Shown: positions 47,939 through 59,995 of the stretch, one piece after another
How positions within the stretch are numbered: position 1 is the first letter of the stretch
Layout: each line of letters begins with the position of its first letter
Origin: Okapia johnstoni
Lineage: Eukaryota; Chordata; Mammalia; Artiodactyla; Giraffidae
Direction of reading: 5' to 3'
NCBI GenBank assembly: GCA_024291935.2
Contig: CM044326.1
Location: 32,177,948 to 32,241,947, forward strand
Length of the DNA: 64,000 nucleotides
Notes under the pieces: model-generated
The model's database searches: none
Told to the model about the DNA's origin: nothing
Seen by the model: the letters and a program-made list of their open reading frames with translations, nothing else
Program-made: the position numbers and the translations under genes

Positions 47939-49897
47939 AGGGTTCCTACCCACAGGACCCAAGTGCCTGTTTGGGCCTAGGGCCCAACCGGGGGTCCAGG
48001 GGGACTCCAGAAACCCTCTCTCCAGCTGCTGCAGGGTGTCGGCTCTGGTGCTTCTCGGCGTTTATCTGGGGAGAACTGCACTCTGCCAGCTGAGTTGTGG
48101 TCCCATTTCTGCTCCGAGGGGGACTGGCCATGCTGCCCCCCCAGCCCCAAATCAAAGGATGGTGGCTTTAAACTGGACAGAGGGTTTAGGAGCCAGCATG
48201 ATGGATTTCCCAGACGGTGTCTGCAAGACCATGGGCCTCATCCAAGGGGTTTCCCGCAGCTTCCTGTCCTGCACCCTTGCTGTCCGGCCCGCCGGGAGGA
48301 GCCCTAAAAGTGGGAATATTTGGACCCCATGTGACTTGGGGAGCATGCTGGAGACAGCCGGGGTGGGGAGCGAGGCCTCGTGCCCCTCCCTGGACTCGGG
48401 GGCGCTGCCCACCCCGTTTCCTCCTCAGCCCCCGAGGCCCCTCCCTGCCCTGCATCCTTGGCGGGAGTGGGGTGGGGTGGGGTGGACCTGCCCCAGCACG
48501 GGTGCTCCTGGCTTTTCACTCTGAAGCCCACCTTCCAGCCTTTCCCGCGTCTTCCCGGCTCAGTGCCCCCACCCGCAAGCTCCTGCCCATGGGACCTGGG
48601 TGGGACCCCTGGGGTCTCTGGCCCCTCTTAGGAGCTTGCTTGGCAGGAGCTCCAGGGCTCAAGGCCCTCTGACTGCGTCTGCGCCCCACCCTGCGGCTCC
48701 GGGCAAGCCTGCATGCATGTGGGCTGCTGTCGGGCCGGTGAACAAGCGCCTTTGTGTGGGAGCCGCTGCCCGAGCTGAGGAGAAGGCAGCGGAGAAAGGC
48801 AGGCCCGCAGCACAGTTAACCCCTGGTTTCTCCCCGCAGCCCCGCCCCCGCTTCGGAGGGTCGCCCCCACACCCCAGCAAACACAGGGGAAGCTGAGCAG
48901 GCCCCCAGTCAAAGAGGGGTCCCAGGGCCACCCTGGCTCATCGTCCCCTGGGACTCAGGAAGCTCGCCGGCTCCCAGACCTGCCTCCAGCCCACCCTGAA
49001 GGGCGGGCCTGCTCAGGGATTCTAGGTGGATGGGTGGGCTCCCAGAGACGGCCGTGTGGACAGGGTCCTTCTGCCCAGGCTAGGGGTTCACAGATGACCC
49101 AGTGGGAGAGAATGTGAGTGTCCTCCCTGCGGGAACCCCTGGGGCCTCAGGGCAACGCCCACCTGTGCACACGTGCTCTCACACCCTCCCACACTGGCCG
49201 TAATGCCTGGTCCAAGCCCCACCTTCAATGTCACATGGATCCCTATGAGGGCGGGGGGGCCCCAGCTGGCGAGGGAGGCAGGGCTGCAAAGTCTGTGCCA
49301 TGAGTCAGCCAGGGGGCCGGTGTGGTTGGGCTGTGTGTCTGGGGGTCCTGCCTGCCTGGCTGCCCCCTTGCCCCCCGTAGGACCGGCAGTGAAGAGCATC
49401 TTTGCCGTGTCCGGGGAAGGAGATGGGGTGCTTCTGCGAGCTCCGGGGGACCCAGTGGGGCTCCCTGCTGGGCGTCATGCTTGTCCCCATCCTCGGAGCT
49501 GGCCTGCTGCCCTCTGGGGAAGTCGGTGAGGGACATCGTGTGGACCCCAGGCAGAGCCTGCAGCCTGAGTGGTGGGGTGCAGAAAGGCAAGCGCCCCCCG
49601 GGAGACAGGTGTCACCTGTGTATCCCAGGCATGTCTCCAGCTGGGAGAGACACAGAGGGCCAGGTCCCCCACGCCCTGCGTAGCACAGTGACAACCCCTC
49701 CTCTCTCTCCCTGACCTGACTGGCACCTCCTGGGGACAGGCTTCTCCTGACCTGTGGGGTGAGAGGTGGCCCCCACCGGGGGAGCCCCCAGCGTGGGGAG
49801 CTGGACCGCCTCGATGTGACTAGGCAGCTACGGTGACTTTGGGCGCCCCACCAGAGGGCTGCCCCTGCACAGCACTTGGAGCTTCAGCTTTGGGTAC
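47939..49897. other. Intergenic, GC-rich, nothing recognised
   Basis: No supported exon, RNA gene or repeat. Confidence 0.45.
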
Positions 49898-50112
49898 AGG
49901 AGTGTGCTAAGTCGTGTCTGACACTTTGCAACCCCTTGGGCTATAGCCTGCCAGGCTCCTCTGTCCGTGGGATTTTCCAGTAAGAGGACTGGAGTGAGTT
50001 GTCATTTCCTTCTCCGGGGATCTTCCTGATCCAGGGATGGAACTTGCATCTCTTACGTCTCCTGAATCGACAGGCAAGTTCTTTGACCACGGGCGCCGCC
50101 TGGGGAGCCCAG
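49898..50112 (-). mobile_element. Bov-tA SINE, diverged
   Basis: Reverse-oriented, from 'gtgctaagtcgtgtctgaca' to a degraded tRNA-like head ('ctttgaccacgggcgccgcc'). Confidence 0.82.
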
Positions 50113-50579
50113 GGCCCTGGGGCAAACGCTCAGGTCACACTCAGGTGAGGGGCAGGCCTGCGTCCCTTGGCCCAGAGAGCCTGACCATTCCAGGGCCCCT
50201 GACGGGGGACCCGAGCCTTGAGACGGGGTGACTGCAGCTCTCGCAGGGGGACGCTGCTGCAGGTCTCGAGCTCTGCACGCTCGCTGTGGCCCTGGCCTGA
50301 GGGGTGGAGCCCTGCCCGGGGGCCGTGGTGGCTGCCCGGCTTCTCTGGGAGGGGCCAGAGTACCTGCAGCCAGCAGCTTGGAGCCCCAGGGCCAGGCCCT
50401 GGGACGGGACCCTCAGCTGGCCGGGCAGGTGCAGTTGTGTGTTATGCAGGCGAAGCGGGAGGAGACGGTGGCGTGGGGCCCGTGGGGGCCTGCCTGGCCT
50501 GGGCTCAGCCGTGCACTCAGACAACGGGCTCCCCAAGCCCCACAGAGCCCGCCTTCGCCGCCGCAGGGACTGTGTGGGA
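50113..50579. other. Intergenic, nothing recognised
   Basis: GC-rich unique sequence. Confidence 0.4.
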
Positions 50580-50940
50580 AATACCGGGTGCTAATAAATA
50601 ACTTTGGAGTCACAAAACACCACCTTTATCACGTTGATGGGCGACGGAAGCAGGGAGGCTGAGGGGAGGCCGGCAGGCGTGAAACGGCTCGTAAACGGCC
50701 CTCCTGCGGCTGCGGCACTGGGCGCCCGGCGCCGAGGTCTAAGACCCAAGCTGATTAGAATTTTTTACAAGTTATTCTTTACGCGAGTAATAACAGCCCT
50801 TTCGAGACAATAACACGGCACAGGAAGGGTTTTAAAGATCCTCGGGAATGGGAATTTGATCAGCAATCAGGCCGGGCTCTGCTCTCCGCCTGGGGCGGCT
50901 CTGATTTCACGCACTTATGCTCTTTTTATTGTCTTTCCCT
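50580..50940. other. Long AT-rich island (candidate conserved element)
   Basis: It holds 'gctaataaataactttgg' at the left, 'ctgattagaattttttacaa' and 'cgcgagtaataacagccc' in the middle, then 'gggaatttgatcagcaatca' and 'gctctttttattgtctttcc' at the right. It shows no repeat signature. One of the longest such islands in the gene-poor half. Confidence 0.42.
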
Positions 50941-52369
50941 AGGGGGACCCGAGGAGCCCCTTCCGATGAGCAAGACTGCTTTTCAAGACGGAGGGTGTCT
51001 CTCCCCAGCCGGGACTGGGGCTGGAGACGCCTGGACGGGTAGTCCGGCCAGGTAAGCCCAGGAGGCCAGCCTCTGGCAGGTGAGGAAGGGCAGGTGCGGG
51101 CGGGCCGTGGCCCTGGGCTGGGCAGACGGGCCAGCAGGTGGCGGTGGAGGACCGGTCGGGAGGCCAGGCGGTCCCCGGCGAGCGTGGGGTGAGGTCGGGG
51201 CTCCCAGGTCTGAGCCCCTTCACCCCACCCTGGCCCAGGCCACTAGACAGCCACGGGGGCGTCGAGGGCAGAGTGCTTCCCAAAGGCAGGCCCGGCCAGT
51301 GGGACAGTTTCTGGCCGGGTGAAGACACCCCACACTCACAGGCCCCAACAGTGTGCCGGGGTCTCGGGACCCCCGGAGAGTCATAGCCTGGGAGGGGGGC
51401 ATGTCCTCTCAAGACAGCCCGCCCCTCGGTGGGCCCGCTCTGTGGACCGCAGGAGCCCCCTGCTCAAGCTGACTGGCTGTGCCCGGAGGGATGGGCCACA
51501 CGCGGGCTCCCCGGGCAAGGAGAGGGGCTTCCAGCCTGCAGGGGCCTGGCCACCGGCACTCGGGGGGCACGGCCACACCCCCCTCATGGGAGCCGCACGG
51601 TGTCCTGGGAGAGGACTGGGCCCCGTGGTGGGGGCTGGGTCATGAGGTCACGGACCACACTGGGGCCCCTGGTCAGCCCTCCCGAGAGCATTGGCAGTGT
51701 GGGGGGGTCCTGCCTGAGCAGGAAAAACAGGGAGGTGGGGAGCATCCCGGGGGCCGCTCTGAGAATGGGCTCAGGGCTGGGGGAGTCGGCGGGCCCCTAT
51801 CTCTCCCTGGGCTGGGCTGTGGGCACCTGAGAGTGTGGGCAGTGGGGCAGGCCCAGGGGCCACACTGCCTCCTGCCAGGGTGGCGGTGCTTTCGGAAAAT
51901 GTCCGGGGCAGCCTTCCACACTCTCTCACTCTTCCTGGCCGTGCTTGTCGGGCGGATGCCCTGTGGCCTGTGTGGGACAGGGAGACGCCCTCTGGGGGCC
52001 TTAGACACAGCTTGCCGTGGGCCTCCTTTGCTCGGGCCTGACTCCGTGGCCACACTCGCTTCCCTGGGGGACGCCTGCCCTGGTGGTCAGGCAGACCCAG
52101 AGGGAGGAGACCTCCTCACCGCAGGTCCAAACCCCACAAGAGGGGCTCTGTGAGGTGGGTGTCGGTGGGTGGGGTCTCAGGAGACGTGGTCTCTCTGCTG
52201 CGCTGGGAGCCCTGCCCCTGCCTGGCTGGCCGGCCACGCTTGGGCGGCCCACCCCTCCATCAGCCTGCCCTGGTGTCGGGGGGCTGGCCCCCAAACCTGT
52301 CTCAATTCATTTTCTCCGCACCCGACCTGTGGTCCTACACGAGCTCGCTCCCTGCGCATGAGTGTGGGG
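50941..52369. other. Intergenic, GC-rich, nothing recognised
   Basis: No supported exon or repeat. Confidence 0.45.
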
Positions 52370-52500
52370 GAGTTCTGAAAAATTACCTGCCACCGGCGCT
52401 TATTTAAATCCCGGGGTGATTTATGAGTGTGGACAGTTTTAAGGCCACCGCCGAGCAGGTAGTTAGCCAGACTGCTGAACCGACAGTTTCCAAAGTGAGC
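52370..52500. other. AT-richer island (candidate conserved element)
   Basis: It contains 'tgaaaaattacctgcc', 'gcttatttaaatcccggg', 'gtgatttatgagtgtgg' and 'gcaggtagttagccag'. It differs from the flanking GC-rich DNA. Confidence 0.33.
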
Positions 52501-52919
52501 GCAAAGGCACAGGCCGGCGGCTCCGCTCCGCGGGGCGGCTTCCCCGCGTCCTCCTGCAGCCCCCGCACGGCCCAGCACCTCCTCCAGGGGACAGCCCTCG
52601 CGGGGAAAGCCCAGGGCACCCTGTCTGACCGCAGGCTGCTCTGGCAGGGGCTGGGGGGCCTCGGGGGCACGTGGCCTGCGTAGGGTGGGCTGTGGTGGCC
52701 CCAGGAGGCGTTGGGAGCGGGGTGTGACTCCAAGGTAGGGCGGTGGGAGAGGAGGGGAGGCCAGGGTGAGGTTTTCTCAGGCTTGGTGGGGGGAGGGCTG
52801 CAAGTCCAGTGTGAGGCCCTGGGCTCCTCCCTGAGGAGTGGACCCTCCTCAGGTTCCCGCCCCCACCCCACGGAGGAGCCACAAGGAGGTGCCCCTGCCA
52901 GCAGCTTCCAGGCCCTGTG

Positions 52920-53060
52920 CACGAGTAAGTGTGCACATATGTGTCATGAGTGTGCACACATGTATTGTGTGAGTGTCTATGTACACTGTATTTCCGCAGG
53001 TGTAGGCCTGTGAATGTGTGTGTTGGGAATGTGTGCACACGGGTGTGTGGGCATGTGCAC
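52920..53060 (+). repeat. TG-rich low-complexity tract
   Basis: Imperfect GTGTGCAC, ATGTGT and TGTGAGTG words. Confidence 0.75.
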
Positions 53061-54084
53061 ACCAGCCCTCTGGCGCATCTCCCCAGTCCGGTGGGCAAGT
53101 TTAGGGCCCAGCGGTTGACAGCAGCTGCCCTGTGCTTTGGTCCTCCCAGTGTGGACTAAACTGGGTGGAACGTCTGTGACAGACCTTTGGGGCTGACCTC
53201 CAGCCCTGCCTAAACCAGGGGAGCCCCCGGGGCAGGACAGGGGAGACAGAGTGGGCGCTGGTGGGGCCGGGCTGGGGGCTGCCTGGGGCCGGCACCCGGT
53301 GGGTCCTTGGGGCCCTGGTCTCTGCGTGCCCTTCCATCAAGGGTGGGCTGGTCTGGTGCCAGCTGAGGGCGCCTCTCTCTCTGAGGTTCCCTGATTCTGA
53401 GATTCTTGAGAATGGAGTGCTGGACCCGAGACCCCACCCCAGCAGAGAAGGATGCTCCTTCTGAGCCCAGTCTGGCGGCCAGGGCTCCGGCCTGGGCGTG
53501 CCTCCCTATGCCCAGTCACTTGGCGTCATCTGCTTCCCGGACACCAGCCATGCTAGCGTGGCACTGCACGGGCCAAGTGTCCCCTCTGGGTGGATGCCTG
53601 GGCTCAAGAGCTGAGTGATGGGAGCCCTGAACGGGGCCTGGAGAGGCGGGTGCGTGGTCAGCGTGCAGGAGGAAGGAACCTGTGGACACTGGGTTGTCAG
53701 GAGGAAAATGGGAGGCCGAGGTAGGCCTCGGGGCTGGCAGGCGCTGGCGGTCACGGGCTCACCAAGCCCCAGCTGCAGAGTCTGGGGCAGGAAGGGGCGA
53801 TGCTCCTCGTGCTTTGCACGACACCCTCCCAGATCCAGACGACGGGCGCTGGGAAGGGTTTGTCCCCTGCCCAGGCAGGCGTGCCCAGGGTGCCATGGGG
53901 ACACGCAGGGACCCTGAGAGAGAGGGCGGAAGTGACAGGCCCTCGGCCAGTCTGGTGGGGAGCCTGTGGGTGCTGAGGGAGGAACGTGAGGGTGGTCCTG
54001 AGGCCCGAGGTGCCCAGCGGCCTGGATAGGGGGATGCAACTGCAGGGGCGCCAAGCTGAGTGCTGTGGGTCACAAGTGCACACC
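53061..54084. other. Intergenic, GC-rich, nothing recognised
   Basis: No supported exon or repeat. Confidence 0.45.
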
Positions 54085-54420
54085 CGCAGCTTGTGAATAT
54101 TTAACAAGGCCTAACAAAAGCGCATGTATAATTAACCAGGCAGGCACGGAGAAGCCGGAATAATTTGTCTTCTTAAAGGGGGTTTGGTAATTTGTTAAGC
54201 TGTTTTGAAATCTGCAGACTAGCTGCGGGAGCTGTTCCGATTTCTAAATTAATTTGTGTGATTTAGAAAGTGGGAACTTCACAGCCATCTCTTGGTCCTG
54301 CGGTGGGTGGGGGGGAGGTTCCTGGCTCGGCGCGGGCTCCGAGATGTGTTGTGTATTTGTCGATTGATCAAAATTGATCAGTTGATTGGCGTGTTTGTTC
54401 GCGGAGCCCCCGTGGCCGCT
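54085..54420. other. AT-rich island with a phased TTGAT cluster (candidate conserved element)
   Basis: A 330-base patch with 'gtgaatatttaacaagg', 'gtataattaaccaggc', 'ccggaataatttgtcttc' and 'tttctaaattaatttgtgtg'. At 54364-54388 TTGATCA occurs twice at 10-base spacing, and a TTGATTGG follows 8 bases later. No repeat signature is seen. It is the strongest regulatory-looking island by eye. Confidence 0.42.
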
Positions 54421-55680
54421 GGGATCCGGGGCACAGGACCCAGAGGCCCCTGCGCCTGCCCCGCTCCCAGCTGAGGAGGGTGACGTGACCTCGCTGGTTT
54501 GGAGGCTGAGCAGCCCCCACGTGCTCAGAGGCCGGTCCTAACAGCACCTTCTGGGGCTGGTGGCAGGTGAGCCTGTCTGGGAGGCCTGGAGATGCGGGGC
54601 TGTCCCTGGCACCATCCTTGGCCGAACTCTCAGGTCGGTTGACCACCTGTGATTTAAGGACTAGACTCCTCACGGTGAGCCGTGACTTAGCGGTCCCTTG
54701 GGTCAGCACAGGAAGAGCCTCCCCACCATTTCCAGCCCTGGGTCTCTGGACCACAGTGAGTTCCGGAGGATCTGTGGGGCCACCCAGCTGGCGCTGAGCC
54801 CCGTGGAGACCAGGTCACAGTCCCCTCAGGCGGCAGCTGCGGGGTTGGGGCTCAGGCTCGGCCCATGCGTTCTTGCACCGTTGGGTGGACAGGAGGTACT
54901 CGCTCAGCTGCAGAGCTGCGTGGACAGCCAGGCGGTGGGCAGAGAGGGTCCTTGGGCGGAGGCCTTGGGGCCGGGAGGGCTGGTGGGTGTCTGCCGTCTC
55001 CTTGTCTCTTTGCATCGGGCTGCAGCTTGGACTGGGCGCGGCGGCCCCTCGGAGCTCTGGGGCTGGAGCACAGCCCTCGTGCATGGACCGGGCGCACGTG
55101 GGGTTTGTCGCCTCGCCCTCCTGTTCCCCAGGGCCCCAGTGTCTCCAGAGCTGTGCATCCCCCACCCCACCTCCCGCAGGCCCTCTCCCACTCTGCAGCT
55201 GCCCCAGGTTCTCAGCTGCCGCGGGTTCTCTCTGGGTTCCCGCTCCCCTGCTGGTGCGTTTTCCCAGCTCTGAGCTGGTTAGAAGCAGCCTGATGGTCCT
55301 GGAGATGGGGGTGGGGGTGCGAGGCCGGACCCCCACCTCCCCAGACCCGAGCGTGGGCCGGACCCACCTGGGCGAGGCCGGACCCACCTGGGCGAAGCCA
55401 GCCCAGGACCGCACTACCAGCTTGGCTTGGGTTGAACTGAAGGCACAGCTGTGATTTCGGCGGACAAAGTAGGTGCTCAATTAATGTTGCCCCCCTGGAA
55501 AGGGGCAGAGGCAACGGGGGTCACACTTGGTGACGTCGGTTCCTGGGCCTTGGGGGCGTCTGCTATTTTCAAGAACTCATCTGCACTCCCTGTTGAGGAG
55601 GAAAAGTGAGGCTTGGGGGAAGGGGGAATCCCCACCCAGTGACGTCGCTCCCCCCTCCCCATCCCACCCCCTCACTGCCC
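54421..55680. other. Intergenic, GC-rich, nothing recognised
   Basis: A 20-base unit around 'ggacccacctgggcgag' is doubled at about 55357-55397. Otherwise nothing is recognised. Confidence 0.4.
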
Positions 55681-55685
55681 CAACC

Positions 55686-55905
55686 CTGGCAAGCCCGGGG
55701 TCTCTCCTTGATGCCCCCAGCCCTGGCAAGCCCGGGGTCTCTCCCCGATGCCCCCAGCCCTGGCAAGCCCAGGGTCTCTCCCCGATGCCCCCAGCCCTGG
55801 CAAGCCCGGGGTCTCTCCCCGATGCCCCCAGCCCTGGCAAGCCCGGGGCCTCTCCCCAATGCCCCCCAGCCCTGGCAAGCCCGGGTCTCTCCCACACCCT
55901 GAGGG
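55686..55905 (+). repeat. Minisatellite, 37-base unit x 6
   Basis: Copies begin at 55686, 55723, 55760, 55797, 55834 and 55872, each starting 'ctggcaagcccggggtctct' or a close variant. Five spacings are 37, 37, 37, 37 and 38. Because 37 is not a multiple of three, it opens frames of Gly/Pro/Leu-rich repeats on both strands that are not genes. Confidence 0.93.
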
Positions 55906-55994
55906 GGTCGCTGGGCAAAGGCCGCCACGCCTCTACCTCCTCTGCGTTCCACAGCGAGGCCTCAGCGTCTGCTCCACGGCTGGGCGAGTCCTGA

Positions 55995-56165
55995 AATTCT
56001 CTCTCCATTAAAAATAAATGCCGCATTTTATCCGCCTGAAATGACTCTGCTCTGATCGTCTCCACGAGCTGCTGTGTATGGAGGACTATAAAATCATCTT
56101 GCGGCCATTAATCCCCTGTATCCTCTTGGACCTAATTCTTATTAAAAATACCCTGTGCTCTGGCT
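55995..56165. other. AT-rich island (candidate conserved element)
   Basis: It contains 'ttaaaaataaatgccgc', 'gcggccattaatcccc' and 'cctaattcttattaaaaata' between GC-rich flanks. A TAAT core inside 'ccattaatcc' resembles paired- or bicoid-type homeodomain sites. It is not a known repeat. Confidence 0.42.
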
Positions 56166-58916
56166 GCCTGGGGAATCAGAGTGAGGTCTGGGAGTCCTCG
56201 GATGGACGAGCCGGGCAGGAGAGCGTCCTGAGAGGGAGACGGGCCAGGTGGCACATGGCAGCCCGAGAGGGTGTGGTTCTCTGTCCGCTGTGGGACCCCC
56301 GGCCCCGGAGACTCAGGCGGGCCCAGCGGGCTGGGGTCCTGGGACGTGTCGGCCCCCAGCTCATCTGCCCACAGGCGCCTGTGCTGGGCCAGCTGCTCGC
56401 AGAGACTTTTCCGCTTTGAGGAAAGAGCTGGGTGGCGGGGAACCCAGCCCTCGGAATGGCTCGTGGGTTGTGGGTCAGGCCTGCGGTTTCTGCCTGCCAC
56501 CCCCCAGTCCCCATGCAGACGGAAGCTGAGTCTGGCCCCCCAGGTGTGCTGACCTGGACTGAGGGGTGCAGTGCAAGCCAGGGGCGGGGGGCAGGGGGAG
56601 CAGACGCAGAGTTGCGGGGGGACCCTGCCCCACCACCGCCCACCACCTGCTGCCCCGGGTCGCGCCCTCCTTCCCCTTTTTTCTGCATCCACCCCGGGAG
56701 GTGCCACCACAGTCACGCCTTTGCCGCGGCGGGGACACTGCCCAACTGACACCGCCTGCCATGGGGCAGAGGGATCCTTAGGGAAGTCCTGCCGGGACTG
56801 TTGTTTAGGGACTGGAGAGGCCCCAGGGCTGGGGTGACAGGCTCGGAGCTGTGTCACTTTGCTGCCACTAGCAGTCACAGCGGTGCGGAAACCAGGTCCC
56901 GGGGCTGAGGGGCCTTGGCCTTCAGGGGTGGGCTGGGTTGGGAGGCCCTCCCGAAGGTCCAGCCCTGCGTGGGGGCCGTTGGTCCCTGCAGAGGGCCAGT
57001 AGGAGGCAGGAGGGGGGGAGGCCCCAGGACAGATGCCAGACGTGGCATCGCTTAATCTTAGAAGTGACAGCTCCTCTCTCTTCTAGTCACTGAAAGCCTG
57101 AGACTTCTTCCAGGGCAACCCCAGGGCGGCGACCACATGGGACTCTAATAACCAGGGGTCCCTGGTGGCTGGGGGCGTCTCTCTGTCTCCCTGAGTCCTG
57201 TCCAGGTGCTCATGCCTGCCCCGCCCCATCGAGCGGCAAGCCCGTCCCACTCCCTGGAGCGGGACTGACCTTCCTGGGTGTCCCCAGGCGAACAGTCGTT
57301 GGGACGTGGCCTTTGTGATTTGCCAGGCTCGGCCGTAAAGGTGTGGAGTTTCACCCGGCTCACTGGGAACCCGGCTGCCAAGCTGTGATGAACGGGTGTC
57401 TACATCAAGCCCTGGCCCAGCAGGGTGCAGCCTCGGGCACCGTCGACACAGCTGCACAAGCGACCCTGTGGGCTTTGGGCCAGGATCTCCTCTCACGGGG
57501 CTGCGGCTCTTCGCCCGCCGGGCACCTTGGGCCCCCCTCCAAGTCCAGCTTCCAGACTCGGGAGCTGGCCACAGGCCCGCTTCTTTGCCCACATGGCCGC
57601 CTGTCCTTGGGCCCAGTGGCTTCATGGAGGCCCCTGGAAAACGGATGCCGATTTGCCTCTCTGCAAGACTTCGGACGGAGCAGCCTGGGTTTGGTCTGGG
57701 GTGAGTGGAGGGGCATTGGGGGGATACCCCCGCCCCACTTCACCCCCTGCCTCCCACTCCAGCCTGCTCTTTGGCCCCATCCTGCTGGTAGACCCGCGTG
57801 CTGGTGTCCCCGCTGTGGGTGATCCTCACGGCTCCCATTTGGGGTCCCTGTAAGCTGCAGCTTCGTGGGACCCACTGTCCCCACAGAGCCCCTGGAGTCC
57901 CACCGTCTCTGCCGAGCCCACCAGGGTAGCGAGCGGAGAAGTCCCTGCTTCTCCAAGACACGCGACGACATAAAAACTGATGCCCCGCAGACACGGAGGC
58001 TTTAACCGACATTTCACTTTATGAGCAGTTTTATTACAAAGTAGATTTCCCACTGAAGTTCCATCAGCCGACCCCCTGAAGGCTCCACTTGGCTCTGGCA
58101 CAGGCCTGCTTGTCAGTGTGGGGCCTGCTAACTGGAGGGGATGGGGGTCTGCCCTAGGGCCCTGTCCAGTGACTCAAGGGCCCCTTTCCCCACCCTGACC
58201 CGCTGGGCAGTGACAGGCCTAGTGACGCCTGCCGGGATAGGCCGAGGGGACTGACCTCGCAGGGAGGCTCCGCGGGCCCTTCTCCTGGGCTGGGCCAGCC
58301 TGGACGACCTCGGAGGCTCTGAGGCCTTGAGCATCCTTGAGTGCCATTCAGCCATGTCCCCAGTGGAGTGGCCCCGGTGTGGCTTCAAAGACCCTGCTGG
58401 GGGCAGAGACCCTGATGTGACTGGGAAAGGGGCTGGGCCTTGTGTACCTTGGAGGGAAGCGGGGCTGTGTGCCAGCCTCTGACCCTGTCACCCACCTGCA
58501 GACTTGTCTGGGGGGTTCTGCTTGGGCTGGGAGAGGTGTTTCCCACTGGATGGACGGACATTCCTGATCCCCAGATGGGAACCTGCAGGAGCCCCTGCTG
58601 GACTCCGTACTGAACGGGAGAGGCAAGGGTGTGATGCGCTCTCCTGAGGAGGAAGGGACAGTGGGATGGATATTCATTTTCACTGTGAATGGATGGCTGT
58701 AATTTTGATCTTGATCCCGACTGGGAGAGACCAGCTGTAGCCTGGAGTGGAGCCCCCTGATCCCAGCCTCTACACTCCTCCATGGCCTTGGGAGGCAGCC
58801 TCCCAGGTGAGAAGCTGAGGACTCTAGGCCTTGACACCTGCCAGACAGGATGGGTGACTGAGCCTTGACCAGCCCCCAAAGCAGACAGATTTCAGAGTCT
58901 GATTTGGGGTCTCCAT
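56166..58916. other. Intergenic, GC-rich, nothing recognised
   Basis: No supported exon or repeat in about 2.7 kb. Confidence 0.45.
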
Positions 58917-59140
58917 GGTGCTTCCCAGATGGTGCTAAGAGGTAAAGAACCTGCCTGCCAATGCAGGATACATAAGAGATGTTTTATCCGTGGGTCAGGA
59001 AAATCCCCTGGAAAAGGAAATGGCAGCCCATTCTGGTATTCTTGCCTGGAGAATCCCATGGACAGAGGACCCTGGAGGGCTACAATCCATGGGGTTGCAA
59101 AGAATAGGATACGACTGAAGCAACTTAGCGTGCATGCAGC
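58917..59140 (+). mobile_element. Bov-tA SINE, diverged
   Basis: Forward copy, from 'gtgcttcccagatggtgcta' through 'gcctggagaatcccatggac' to 'ggatacgactgaagcaac'. The head is diverged around the B-box. Confidence 0.85.
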
Positions 59141-59684
59141 ATGGTGCCTGCAGGGACTTAGCTCTTCCTGTTCAGCCAGTTTTTGTAGTTTTTGTCCTGC
59201 TAATAGCCTCATGGTCACAAGATGGCTGCTCCACCTCCAGCATCGCATCTGTTTTCCAGGCGGGAAGAGGGGACAGAAGACAAAAGAGAGTGAAAAAGGA
59301 AAAAACTTGGTGACTGCGTGTTCTCCCTTTTGTATTATTACTTCCTGAGAAGCCCACGCAGTGTCCCTACTTACATCACATTGGTGCAAACTATGCTACA
59401 CGGCCCTCTCCAGCTACGAGGAGAGCTGAGGAACATTTGTGAGGCTCAGGGAGCACTGCTGCCTTGAATGGGAGAGGGGCTGCAGGTCGTGACTGCAGAA
59501 GGCCGGAAGGATGAAGGAAAGGTGAGCTTTAGCATCTGCCCCTTGGATCAGAAGAATATACTGCATATCATCTCTAGTCGAACGGTGAGGAAAGTCCTGC
59601 TCTTGCCTTTAACTCACTCCTTTTGCCATAAAGAACCCCCCACCCCACCCTGCCCCAAGACAGTCGGCCCCTGCCCGCCAGCCT
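59141..59684. other. Intergenic, nothing recognised
   Basis: Unique sequence of mixed composition. Confidence 0.4.
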
Positions 59685-59995
59685 CTGTGTAATTAACGCC
59701 AAGCCTGAGGTGCTGGCGAGTCTGGCTGATTAGTTTTTTTATTAAAATAATGACGCCTTCCAGGCAATCAGGGGGAATTGCAGGAAACTCAGCAGTTTTC
59801 ACTGCTTATTTATGGTAACGTCGCACGGTGGACAGTCTCATTACCGTCTGTAAATAGCCAGGGTCGTGTCCTTGATGGTGAAATACTGCCTTCCTGGACG
59901 GCGGGGCGTGGCGAGCCGACTCCTCGGGGACCACACAACCCTCTGGAAGTGATTACCATGTACTTGAAGAGGGCATTTGACAGTCTCGTCTGGTG
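59685..59995. other. AT-rich island (candidate conserved element)
   Basis: It contains 'ctgtgtaattaacgcc', 'gctgattagtttttttatta' followed by 'aaataatgac', 'gcttatttatggtaacg' and 'ctgtaaatagcc'. It shows no repeat signature and clear composition contrast with its flanks. Confidence 0.42.

Noticed and set aside
55577..56065. Gly/Leu/Ala-repeat protein frames on the minus strand
   Set aside because: They are produced by the 37-base minisatellite, whose unit is not a multiple of three.
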